From an uncultured bacterium (GTDB lineage: Bacteria; Actinomycetota; Coriobacteriia; Coriobacteriales; Coriobacteriaceae), in contig CAJMOP010000084.1 of assembly GCA_905215115.1 (NCBI GenBank), forward strand, positions 1-8,691: 8,691 nucleotides of DNA, in the 5' to 3' direction. Made by a program: the position numbers and the translations under genes. The notes beneath the pieces were generated by a model that was not told the origin of the DNA, searched no databases, and saw nothing but the letters and a program-made list of their open reading frames with translations. Position 1 is the first letter of the stretch; each line of letters begins with the position of its first letter. Below are positions 1 to 5,958 of the stretch, piece by piece.

Positions 1-242
1 GCGGCGCGAGCGGCCTCCTCGGCGGCAGCTGCCTGCTCCTCGGCCTGCTTGGCGGCCTCGACTTCCTGAGCGCGGGCCTCGATCACCGAGGCGAGCTGCT
101 TGCGGACCATGGCGACATAGGCGTCCTCCAAGGTGGAGGAAGCGGACTTAGCGGGAATCTTCATATCGGCGAGATGACCCATCAGTTCCTTGGAGGTCAT
201 GCCGAACTCTTTGGCCAGGGTGGACACACGGACTTTTGCCAT
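1..242 (-). CDS. infB: Translation initiation factor IF-2, N-terminal part (runs off the window)
   Basis: IF-2 is the GTPase that brings initiator fMet-tRNA to the 30S subunit and promotes 50S joining. Only the first 80 codons are visible. They start MAKVRVSTLAKEFGMTSKEL, which is the IF2_N helix-turn-helix-like domain found at the start of bacterial IF-2. An Ala/Glu/Lys/Gln-rich stretch follows from about residue 55 and looks like the start of the long, charged, low-complexity linker seen in actinobacterial IF-2. The GTPase domains lie outside the window. The start is the ATG at 240-242, with a GGTAGGTG-type ribosome binding site (AGGTG at 250-254) seven bases upstream. It is the third gene of a rimP-nusA-infB operon, 91 bases after nusA. 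In many bacteria ylxR (and sometimes ylxQ) lies between nusA and infB; there is no room for either here. Confidence 0.95.
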   Translation of the reverse strand, partial: MAKVRVSTLAKEFGMTSKELMGHLADMKIPAKSASSTLEDAYVAMVRKQLASVIEARAQEVEAAKQAEEQAAAAEEAARA

Positions 243-303
243 ATGACTTCACCTACCCTTTCTGGCACCTTGGGTGCCTAGAGACTGAACGAGCGTGGGA
301 GAT

Positions 304-324
304 GCGCCGGGACCTGCCCGGCGC
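304..324 (-). other. GC-rich hairpin between nusA and infB
   Basis: Perfect 8-bp inverted repeat GCGCCGGG / CCCGGCGC with a 5-base loop, starting 9 bases after the nusA stop codon. On the transcribed (minus) strand it is followed by ATCTCCCACG, not by a U-run, so it does not look like a complete intrinsic terminator. It could pause polymerase, protect an mRNA end or be a processing site between nusA and infB. A second, smaller stem (GGCACC / GGTGCC, 264-278) lies closer to infB, just upstream of its ribosome binding site. Function is inferred only. Confidence 0.45.
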
Positions 325-333
325 GACCGCGCG

Positions 334-1581
334 CTAGATCAGGTCCTCCGCATCATCGAAGGCGTCGGTGTCGTGGACACCGCAGAAACGGGAGCCGGGA
401 CGGGCCTGGTTGCGGCACTGGATGCCGTCCTCGGACACATACTCGCAGCGACGGACGTCCTCGTCCTCCTCGTCACCGATCAGGTCGGCGGCGGGCTCCT
501 CGTGAACGGGAACGTTCTTGAGGATGTCGGCGGCAAGCGTCTCGGACTTGATGTCGATGTGCCAGCCGGTCAGGCGCGCAGCGAGGCGGGCGTTCTGGCC
601 CTCCTTGCCGATGGCGAGGGACAGCTGGTCATCGGGCACGATGACGCCGGCGTAGGCCTTCTCCTCGTCGATGAGGACGCGGGTGACCTTAGCGGGCGAC
701 AGGGCGTTGGCGACGTAGACGGCAGGATCGGCATCCCACAGGATGACGTCGACGCGCTCGCCACGGAGCTCGCCCACGACAGCGCGAACACGGCTGCCCT
801 TGGGGCCGACGCAGGCACCCACGGGATCCAGACGGTCGTCAAGCGAGTGGACGGCGACCTTGGAGCGCTGGCCGGGCTCGCGGGCGATCGACTTGATCTG
901 GACGGTGCCCTCATAGATCTCGGGCACCTCCTGCTCAAACAGACGACGCATGAGCTCGGGGTGGGTACGGGAGATGACAATCGGCGGACGGCTGTGCTCG
1001 CCACGAACCGGCTGCAGGTTGGAGTTGGGGTCGCGAACGTCGATGATTACGGCCTTGATATGCTGGTTGTGCAGGTAGCGCTCACCCATCGGGCGCTCGT
1101 TGCGCTCGTTCTCGTAACGGCGCTGATCGAAGTGCGGCAGCTCGGCCTCGACGCCCTCGCGAATCTTGACGATCGTGAAGTCGGGCGTGGACTGCAGCAC
1201 GGTGCCGCTGATGAGGTCACCGATGCGGCCGGAGAACTCCTCGTAGATCTGCTCGCGGGCGGAATTGCGCACGATGGCGTTGATCTCGGCCTTGGCGTGC
1301 TGGGCGGCGATGCGGCTCGTGTTCTTGGGGGTGACGTCGATCTCCTCGAACTCGGTGAAGTTGCCCTCCTCGTCCATGGAATCGTCGATCGGCTCCAGGC
1401 GGTAGACGTAGATCTTGCCGGTGGTGCGGTCGATGGTCACCTTGGCGCCCCACTCAAGATGCAGAATCTCGGCATAACTCTTGGCGAGCGACTGCTCCAG
1501 GCGGTCGATCAGGTAGAGCTGGTCGATGTGCTTCTCCTGGCAAAGCTCCATCAGGGCTGACATCATGTCGGATGCTGCCAT
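334..1581 (-). CDS. nusA: Transcription termination/antitermination factor NusA with a C-terminal Cys3-His tail
   Basis: NusA binds RNA polymerase and nascent RNA and controls pausing, intrinsic termination and antitermination. The 415-residue protein has the usual order: N-terminal polymerase-binding domain (about 1-120), S1 domain (about 121-195, beginning GDLISGTVLQ), and two KH domains. KH1 carries VGACVGPKGSRV at 254-265 and KH2 carries LSLAIGKEGQNARLAARLTGW at about 320-340. The E. coli-type acidic repeats are absent. Instead there is an acidic linker (about 361-376) and a short tail with C379, C389, C400 and H403 (spacing C-x9-C-x10-C-x2-H), resembling small zinc-knuckle domains of the DUF5763 type; zinc binding is inferred. 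The ATG at 1579-1581 lies one base past the rimP stop, with GGAAGG at 1590-1595 as ribosome binding site inside the rimP end, so the two genes are probably translationally coupled. Confidence 0.96.
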   Translation of the reverse strand: MAASDMMSALMELCQEKHIDQLYLIDRLEQSLAKSYAEILHLEWGAKVTIDRTTGKIYVYRLEPIDDSMDEEGNFTEFEEIDVTPKNTSRIAAQHAKAEINAIVRNSAREQIYEEFSGRIGDLISGTVLQSTPDFTIVKIREGVEAELPHFDQRRYENERNERPMGERYLHNQHIKAVIIDVRDPNSNLQPVRGEHSRPPIVISRTHPELMRRLFEQEVPEIYEGTVQIKSIAREPGQRSKVAVHSLDDRLDPVGACVGPKGSRVRAVVGELRGERVDVILWDADPAVYVANALSPAKVTRVLIDEEKAYAGVIVPDDQLSLAIGKEGQNARLAARLTGWHIDIKSETLAADILKNVPVHEEPAADLIGDEEDEDVRRCEYVSEDGIQCRNQARPGSRFCGVHDTDAFDDAEDLI

Positions 1582-1582
1582 C

Positions 1583-2077
1583 TTACTTTCCTTCCTTCGC
1601 GGGCTTGAAGTCGTAGGTGGGCTTCAACTTGCACTTTTTAACATCAGAGAAATCGAGGGTGACGGACTCGCCGTCCTCGAGCTCGAGGGTCACGTCGGTC
1701 TCGGTCGCAGCGGCAATCTTGCCGGCGTACTTGCGACGGCCCTCGGTGGCGGTGGAGGTGAGCTCACAATTCTCGCCCACAAAGCGGGCAAAGTCGCGCG
1801 GACGGCGCAGCGGGCGCGCCATGCCCGGGCTCGACACCTCGAGCGTATAGCTCGAAGAGATGGGGTCGAGCTCCTCGATTACATCGCCGACCCATTTGGT
1901 GTTGGCCGTGACGTCGTTGAGCGACAGGCTCTGACCCTCGGCACCCTCGATACGCACGCGCACGCAGGGGGCCTTGGTGGCGCCCACGAGCTCGACGTCG
2001 ACGATGTCGACATCGTGCTGGGGAGCGACGGCCTCGAGCGCGTCGATGATCGCCTGCTCGGTCTTGGTCTTGACCAT
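1583..2077 (-). CDS. rimP: Ribosome maturation factor RimP
   Basis: RimP is a cytoplasmic assembly factor for the 30S ribosomal subunit. The 164-residue protein shows the family pattern: an N-terminal alpha/beta domain with DVDIVDVELVGA (about 22-33) and LSLNDVTANTKWVGDVIEELD (about 51-71), then the signature YTLEVSSPGMARPLRRPRDF (77-96), and a C-terminal SH3-like beta barrel (about 97-155). Length is slightly above the usual 150 or so because of a Lys-rich end. The reading frame is open further upstream (to 2332), but the ATG at 2075-2077 is chosen: a strong GGAGG at 2085-2089 sits seven bases upstream, homology begins there, and the predicted promoter and leader hairpin occupy the upstream DNA. 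An in-frame ATG at 2093-2095 has no ribosome binding site. It is the first gene of the operon with nusA and infB, the order found in most bacteria. Confidence 0.95.
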   Translation of the reverse strand: MVKTKTEQAIIDALEAVAPQHDVDIVDVELVGATKAPCVRVRIEGAEGQSLSLNDVTANTKWVGDVIEELDPISSSYTLEVSSPGMARPLRRPRDFARFVGENCELTSTATEGRRKYAGKIAAATETDVTLELEDGESVTLDFSDVKKCKLKPTYDFKPAKEGK

Positions 2078-2097
2078 TGCGGCACCTCCATCCATAC

Positions 2098-2130
2098 AAA
2101 AAAGAAGCGAGGCCGAAACCCCACTTCTTT
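2098..2130 (-). terminator. Terminator-like hairpin in the rimP-nusA-infB leader (possible attenuator)
   Basis: On the minus strand an imperfect 12-bp stem forms between 2119-2130 and 2101-2112 (AAAGAAG pairs with CTTCTTT, then a U-G wobble and GGGG/CCUC with one more wobble), closing a UUUCGG loop. It runs into six U residues (2103-2098; the first three can pair in the stem). This is the layout of an intrinsic terminator. It lies between the predicted promoter (2156-2184) and the rimP ribosome binding site (2085-2089), so it would act as an attenuator rather than as the end of a transcript. On the plus strand there is no T-run after the stem. The structure is seen in the sequence; regulation is inferred. 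Confidence 0.6.
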
Positions 2131-2155
2131 CAATTACAACTTCATTTGCAAGCAA

Positions 2156-2184
2156 ACTATACCAATAGCTGCGGAAACGTGCAA
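2156..2184 (-). promoter_or_regulatory. Probable sigma-A promoter of the rimP-nusA-infB operon
   Basis: On the minus strand TTGCAC (2184-2179) is followed after exactly 17 bases by TATAGT (2161-2156). These match the -35 TTGACA (4 of 6) and -10 TATAAT (5 of 6) boxes at ideal spacing. Transcription would start near 2149 and give a leader of about 70 bases before rimP that includes the terminator-like hairpin. No other equally good pair was seen upstream of rimP. Confidence 0.65.
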
Positions 2185-2446
2185 GCACCGTACGAATCTG
2201 CAGGTCAGCGTGCGCACAGGTTCTCCACAAGAATAGGACAATTGGCCGAGGAGCCCCATGCGGCGCACCCTCAACAGTCCCAAAACGGGCCATGCGTCCC
2301 AATCCACAGGTCTGTTCGGACCCCAAGGGCATTCCTCCCCGAGCCCTTATCGATCAGACTTACGCTAAGGGACATTCCGCAACAAGCCGGCCAGCAAGTC
2401 GCGCAACGACGAACCTTTCCAAATCCTCTACGGCAAGGAGGCACCT
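2185..2446. other. Gene-free stretch between the rimP promoter and the lipoprotein gene
   Basis: Together with the rimP leader this forms a 369-base divergent intergenic region. I find no convincing gene, RNA gene or clear rightward promoter for the lipoprotein gene. There are small repeats: AAGGGC (2325-2330) pairs with GCCCTT (2343-2348), and CCCTTA (2344-2349) pairs with TAAGGG (2366-2371), so the two stems exclude each other. The flanking sequence repeats as AAGGGCATTCC (2325-2335) and AAGGGACATTCC (2367-2378). An open leftward frame extending rimP upstream through here is judged to be chance. A strong ribosome binding site for the next gene (AAGGAGG, 2435-2441) closes the region. Confidence 0.5.
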
Positions 2447-3019
2447 ATGAAACGCCTAGGCACCCTCTGCATGACTGCGCTCGCCATCGCAACGTGCTCG
2501 TTGGCCCTCTTAGGCTGCGGCAAAACGAACAGCAAAACCGGAACATGCGAACCGGATCCTGGCAGCACCAAAGCCATCGAAAAAACCGAACCCCCGGTGA
2601 GCTTCGACAAAATAGACGAGGACATCGTCGATCCCCAGGGTTTGGGCCCCGACCCCCAAGAACAATTCCCCATCGACCTAGAAGCGGACGAGAACATCCA
2701 TGTTACCTGCGTGGGCAAGGACGCCGACGGCTATGGCGACGCCGCGCTCGTCTTTACGGTGACCAACAACACCGATGTCGATATGATGTTTGGTGATGTG
2801 GACTCCTATGCCTACGTCAACGGCGTGGTCCGCGATGTGCACATGCGCCAGCAGGTCGCAGCGGGCGAAGAAGCGACCGCGATGCTCGCCTTTGTAGGCA
2901 CCTTCGACGACCCGGATTTTGATGTCAACAACGACCTCAACGACATCTACCTCAACATTTGGATGTTCGAAGAGGCAACGGGCAACGTTTACTTTAGGGA
3001 CCTGGTGCACATCCCGTAG
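2447..3019 (+). CDS. Small secreted lipoprotein of unknown function
   Basis: The 190-residue protein has a clear lipoprotein signal peptide: positive start (MKR), hydrophobic core and lipobox L-L-G-C, with the lipidated cysteine at C24. An acidic, proline-rich, probably disordered stretch (about 30-80) follows. The C-terminal part (about 82-188) contains IHVTCVGKDADGYGDAALVFTV-like strands, the TNNTD turn (106-110) and an A-A-G-E-E turn (138-142), a pattern typical of an Ig-like beta sandwich of the kind found in Gram-positive surface lipoproteins (DUF4352/DUF5067-like). That fold is inferred, and no binding or catalytic motif was recognised. It would be anchored outside the cytoplasmic membrane. 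The ATG start has a textbook AAGGAGG five bases upstream. It stands alone, divergent from rimP and convergent with leuS, and probably ends at the shared terminator at 3061-3096. Confidence 0.85.
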   Translation: MKRLGTLCMTALAIATCSLALLGCGKTNSKTGTCEPDPGSTKAIEKTEPPVSFDKIDEDIVDPQGLGPDPQEQFPIDLEADENIHVTCVGKDADGYGDAALVFTVTNNTDVDMMFGDVDSYAYVNGVVRDVHMRQQVAAGEEATAMLAFVGTFDDPDFDVNNDLNDIYLNIWMFEEATGNVYFRDLVHIP

Positions 3020-3060
3020 AAGACGGTGCGACGCACTGACTAAGCAGGGCATACAACACA

Positions 3061-3096
3061 AAACGAGGGACGACCCAACCGGACCGTCCCTCGTTT
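3061..3096. terminator. Bidirectional intrinsic terminator between the lipoprotein gene and leuS
   Basis: Perfect 12-bp inverted repeat: AAACGAGGGACG (3061-3072) and CGTCCCTCGTTT (3085-3096), with a 12-base loop. On the plus strand the stem is followed by ATTG after its own TTT; on the minus strand by TGTGTTG after TTT. It lies 41 bases past the lipoprotein stop and 27 bases past the leuS stop, exactly where two convergent genes need a shared terminator. Confidence 0.85.
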
Positions 3097-3123
3097 ATTG
3101 CATGTCAGCTTTACGCGCAGCGC

Positions 3124-5700
3124 TTACTTGACCACCAGGTTGACCAGCTTGCCGGGCACGCAGATGGCCTTGACGACCGTCTTGCCCTCGAGCCACTTGG
3201 CGACGGCTTCCTCAGCGGCAGCCTGCATCTCCTCGTTGGAGGCGTCGCGGGCGACGTCGATGCGGCCGCGGACCTTGCCGAGCACCTGTACGACGATCTG
3301 CACCGTGTCCTCGATGGACTCGGCCAAGTCGAACTCGGGCCAGGCAGCGGTGTAGGCATTGCCCTCGCAGCCGAGCGCCTCATGCCACAGCTCGTCGGCC
3401 CAGAACGGGCAGATGGGGGCAAGGACGCTCACGATATCCTTAGCCACGCCGTAGCACATCGCCTTGTCACGGGAAGCGCCCTCAGTAGCATTGAGGTAGG
3501 CACTCGCGGCATTGACGAGTTCCATGACGGCCGAGATGGCGGTGTTGAACTGGCCGCGATCGAAGTCCTCGGTGCACTTGGCGATGGTCCGGTGACGCTC
3601 GCGATAGAGCTTCATCGCAACCTCGTCGAGCGCGGACTTGTCGAAGGCCACGTTGGCGTCGCCGGACTGGACGAGCTGCCAAACGATACGCCAGGCGCGC
3701 TTAATGAAGCGGTTGGCGCCCTCAACGGCCTTGGGATCCCAGTCGAAGTCCTTCTCGGGCGGGGCGATAAACAGGATCGCCAGACGCATGGTGTCGGCGC
3801 CGTAGGGCTCGATGACCGAGCTCGGGGGCACGACGTTGCCCTTGGACTTGGACATGGTGTCGCCGTTCTCGTCCTTAACCATGCCCTGGCACAGCAGGTT
3901 GGTGAAGGGCTCGTCCACACTCAGCAGGCCCAGGTCGCGCAGCGCCTTGGTAAAGAAGCGGCTGTAGAGCAGGTGCAAAATGGCGTGCTCGATGCCGCCG
4001 ATGTAGTTATCGACGGGCATCCAACGGTCGGCGGCTTCGCGGGAGAAGGGCAGCTCGGTGTTGTGCGGGTCGGTATAGCGCAGGTAATACCAGCTGGAGC
4101 AGGTAAAGGTGTCCATGGTATCGGTCTCGCGCTTGGCCGGGCGGCCGCAGACCGGGCAGGTGGTCTCGTAGAAGTCCTTGCACTCGGCAAGCGTCTCGCC
4201 GGCGCCCAGGTCCAGGTTCTCGGGCAGCGTCACCGGCAGCTGATCCTCGGGCACGGGCACAATACCGCAGTGCTCGCAGTGAATGGCCGGGATGGGGTTG
4301 CCCCAATAACGCTGGCGGCTGATGAGCCAGTCGCGCAGGCGGAACTCGACCTTGCGACGACCGCAGCCCATGGCCTCGAGGTCGGCCACGATCGCAGCCT
4401 CGCCCTCGGAGTGCTTACCGCCGCGCATGCCGGTGTACTTGCCGGACTGGACGAGCGTGCCCTCGGCAGCGTGGGCGCAATCCCAGTCGACGGTCTCGGC
4501 ATGGAAGGTATCGATGGTCTCGCCGCTGGCCTCGACGGCAGCGCGATCATCGTCGTCCAAGATGATCGGCACGATCGGCAGATCATACTTGCGGGCAAAC
4601 TCAAAGTCGCGCTGGTCGCCGCAGGGAACGGCCATGACGGCGCCGGTGCCGTAGTCAGCCACGACGTAGTCGGCAACCCACACGGGGACCTTTTCGCCGT
4701 TAACGGGGTTCACCACGTAGCGGCCCGTAAAGGCGCCGTGCTTCTCGAGAGTGCCCTGGGCACGCTCGACGGCAGAAATGTGCTTGGAGTCCTCAACGAT
4801 CTTGGTGACGGCCGCCTCGTACTCCGTGCCCTCGACGAGCTCGTGCAGACGGGCGTACTCGGGAGCCAGGACAAAGAAGGAGACGCCAAAGAGCGTGTCG
4901 GCGCGCGTGGTGAAGACGGTGATCTTGCCCTCGTCGCCCTCGATGGGCTCGCCATCGGCATCGCACAGGGTAAAGTCGACCTCGGCGCCCTCAGAGCGAC
5001 CGATCCAGTTGGCCTGCATCTGCTTGACGCGCTCGGGCCAGCCGGGGAGCTTCTCCAGGTCGTCGAGCAGCTCCTGGGAGTACTCGGTGATCTTGTAGTA
5101 CCACTGCTCAAGGTCGCGCTTCTCGGGCTCGGTGCCGCAACGCCAGCACTTGCCCTCGGTCACCTGCTCGTTAGCCAAAACGGTCTTGCAGGTGGGGCAC
5201 CAGTTAACCGGATTCTTCTTACGATAGACCAGGCCCTTTTCCCACATCTTCTCAAAGATCCACTGGCCCCAGCGATAGTAGTCGGGGCTGCAGGTCTTAA
5301 CGGTGCGATCCAGGTCGTAGGAGAAGCCCATGCGCCTCATCGTGGCGAGCGCCTGGTCCATGTTCTTATACGTCCAGGCGGCAGCCTGCGTGTTGTGCTT
5401 GATGGCAGCGTTCTCAGCGGGCAGGCCAAAGGCGTCAAAGCCGATGGGGTGCAGCACATCGTAGCCGCGCATGCGGGCCTGACGGGCCATGGCATCGCCG
5501 ATGGTATAGTTGCGCGCGTGGCCCATGTGCAGGTCGCCCGACGGATACGGGAACATCTCGAGCACGTACTTCTTGGGCTTGCTGGCGTCGGTGTCGACGG
5601 CAAAGAGGTTCTCGTCGTCCCACGCCTTCATCCACTTGGACTCAATGGCCTGCGCGTCGTAAGCAGGGATCTCATCCTTATGATCTGTGCAATCGCACAT
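3124..5700 (-). CDS. leuS: Leucyl-tRNA synthetase
   Basis: LeuRS charges tRNA-Leu with leucine and edits mischarged amino acids. The 858-residue length fits the bacterial type. It has the class I HIGH motif as HMGH (58-61) in FPYPSGDLHMGHARN, a four-cysteine zinc module (C168, C171, C185, C188), and the CP1 editing domain with the threonine-rich TTRADTLFG (264-272) and GTGAVMAVP. A second CxxC pair module (CEHCG, CPVCG) precedes TFTCSSWYYLRY. The KMSKS loop reads TMSKS (615-619), with Thr in place of the first Lys. The end, GKLVNLVVK, is typical. The frame is open upstream to 5877, but the ATG at 5698-5700 is chosen because AAAGGAG (5706-5712) lies five bases upstream and homology begins there. 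The gene is monocistronic, with a long hairpin element in its leader; no T-box sequence was seen. Confidence 0.97.
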   Translation of the reverse strand: MCDCTDHKDEIPAYDAQAIESKWMKAWDDENLFAVDTDASKPKKYVLEMFPYPSGDLHMGHARNYTIGDAMARQARMRGYDVLHPIGFDAFGLPAENAAIKHNTQAAAWTYKNMDQALATMRRMGFSYDLDRTVKTCSPDYYRWGQWIFEKMWEKGLVYRKKNPVNWCPTCKTVLANEQVTEGKCWRCGTEPEKRDLEQWYYKITEYSQELLDDLEKLPGWPERVKQMQANWIGRSEGAEVDFTLCDADGEPIEGDEGKITVFTTRADTLFGVSFFVLAPEYARLHELVEGTEYEAAVTKIVEDSKHISAVERAQGTLEKHGAFTGRYVVNPVNGEKVPVWVADYVVADYGTGAVMAVPCGDQRDFEFARKYDLPIVPIILDDDDRAAVEASGETIDTFHAETVDWDCAHAAEGTLVQSGKYTGMRGGKHSEGEAAIVADLEAMGCGRRKVEFRLRDWLISRQRYWGNPIPAIHCEHCGIVPVPEDQLPVTLPENLDLGAGETLAECKDFYETTCPVCGRPAKRETDTMDTFTCSSWYYLRYTDPHNTELPFSREAADRWMPVDNYIGGIEHAILHLLYSRFFTKALRDLGLLSVDEPFTNLLCQGMVKDENGDTMSKSKGNVVPPSSVIEPYGADTMRLAILFIAPPEKDFDWDPKAVEGANRFIKRAWRIVWQLVQSGDANVAFDKSALDEVAMKLYRERHRTIAKCTEDFDRGQFNTAISAVMELVNAASAYLNATEGASRDKAMCYGVAKDIVSVLAPICPFWADELWHEALGCEGNAYTAAWPEFDLAESIEDTVQIVVQVLGKVRGRIDVARDASNEEMQAAAEEAVAKWLEGKTVVKAICVPGKLVNLVVK

Positions 5701-5722
5701 ATCAGCTCCTTTAATCTTGCTG

Positions 5723-5841
5723 GGGTCGGACGGCTTAGCTTTATTCGCTACTGCGGACAGTCCTGCGCAAGACGAAGAGCACATTAAGTGCTCTTCTTTG
5801 CGTGCGGAACTTGTAGCGAACAAAGCTAAGCCGCCCGACCC
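5723..5841 (-). repeat. Rod-like inverted-repeat element in the leuS leader
   Basis: The two 29-base arms, 5813-5841 and 5723-5751, are reverse complements except at two positions. In minus-strand RNA both of these become G-U pairs, so all 29 positions pair. Conserved core pieces are GGCTTAGCTTT and TTCGCTAC. Inside lies a second stem: GAAGAGCAC / GTGCTCTTC (9 bp, 5774-5782 with 5788-5796, 5-base loop), extended by CGCAA/TTGCG (5766-5770 with 5798-5802) and a 3-bp TCC/GGA stem (5761-5763 with 5806-5808). The whole folds as one rod of 119 nt ending 22 bases before the leuS start codon, leaving the ribosome binding site free. No U-run follows, so it is not a terminator, and no target-site duplication was seen. 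It may be a dispersed palindromic (MITE- or REP-like) repeat or an RNase III-type processing/stability structure. Confidence 0.75.
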
Positions 5842-5858
5842 TAAGGTTGACTCGACTG

Positions 5859-5867
5859 ATAATAGCA
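5859..5867 (-). promoter_or_regulatory. Probable extended -10 promoter of leuS
   Basis: The minus strand reads TGCTATTAT, an extended -10 (TGn) followed by TATTAT, a 5 of 6 match to TATAAT. No good -35 box lies at the usual distance; that position falls inside the guaB terminator stem. Transcription would start near 5852, giving a leader of about 150 bases that contains the whole rod-like inverted repeat. It is the best candidate in the gap between guaB and leuS, not a certain one. Confidence 0.45.
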
Positions 5868-5875
5868 AATACGAC

Positions 5876-5910
5876 AAGCGAGATGCCTGCGACTTGCAGG
5901 CATCTCGCTT
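5876..5910 (-). terminator. Strong hairpin downstream of guaB, probable transcript end
   Basis: Perfect 15-bp inverted repeat, AAGCGAGATGCCTGC (5876-5890) with GCAGGCATCTCGCTT (5896-5910), and a 5-base loop. It starts about 50 bases past the guaB stop. On the minus strand the stem is followed by GTCGTATTT, a poor U-tract. On the plus strand it is followed by the better TATCTAAATA after a TTT. Position and stem strength argue for a guaB 3' end, possibly one that also insulates the leuS promoter immediately downstream. Confidence 0.65.
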
Positions 5911-5924
5911 TATCTAAATAACGT

Positions 5925-5939
5925 GGTTGAGGCTCAACC
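5925..5939. repeat. Short perfect palindrome after guaB
   Basis: GGTTGAGGCTCAACC: two 7-base arms around a single central base, 19 bases past the guaB stop codon. The one-base spacer is too tight for a normal RNA hairpin, although a smaller stem with a 3- to 5-base loop can form. It could be a protein-binding dyad or part of the guaB 3' end. No function can be assigned. Confidence 0.4.
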
Positions 5940-5958
5940 TTTATGTGCAGGTCTTATC

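Noticed and set aside
2221..2310. DnaA-box-like sequences (TTCTCCACA, AATCCACAG)
   Set aside because: Each departs from TTATCCACA, there are only two, and no origin genes or AT-rich unwinding region are nearby.
2078..2332. Longer RimP of 249 residues starting near 2332
   Set aside because: The upstream part does not resemble RimP and contains the predicted promoter and leader hairpin; the ATG at 2077 has a strong ribosome binding site.
3382..5787. Very long plus-strand open frame (801 codons) opposite leuS, and similar long frames opposite nusA and guaB
   Set aside because: They mirror codon-position GC bias of the real genes on the other strand, have repetitive Gly/Val/Leu/Asp-rich translations and no homology that I recognise.
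5701..5860. T-box riboswitch upstream of leuS
   Set aside because: No TGGNACCGCG-like T-box sequence, no specifier-loop layout and no terminator/antiterminator pair were seen; only the rod-like inverted repeat is present.
5701..5877. N-terminal extension of LeuRS from TTG at 5877 or ATG at 5784
   Set aside because: The frame is open only because the inverted-repeat element has no stop in it. It lacks a ribosome binding site, overlaps the predicted promoter, and homology begins at 5700, where there is a good AAAGGAG site.
5860..5877. Leucine leader peptide (TTG-CTA-TTA codons at the start of the open frame upstream of leuS)
   Set aside because: The codons overlap the predicted -10 box, so they are probably not transcribed, and no ribosome binding site or terminator accompanies them.
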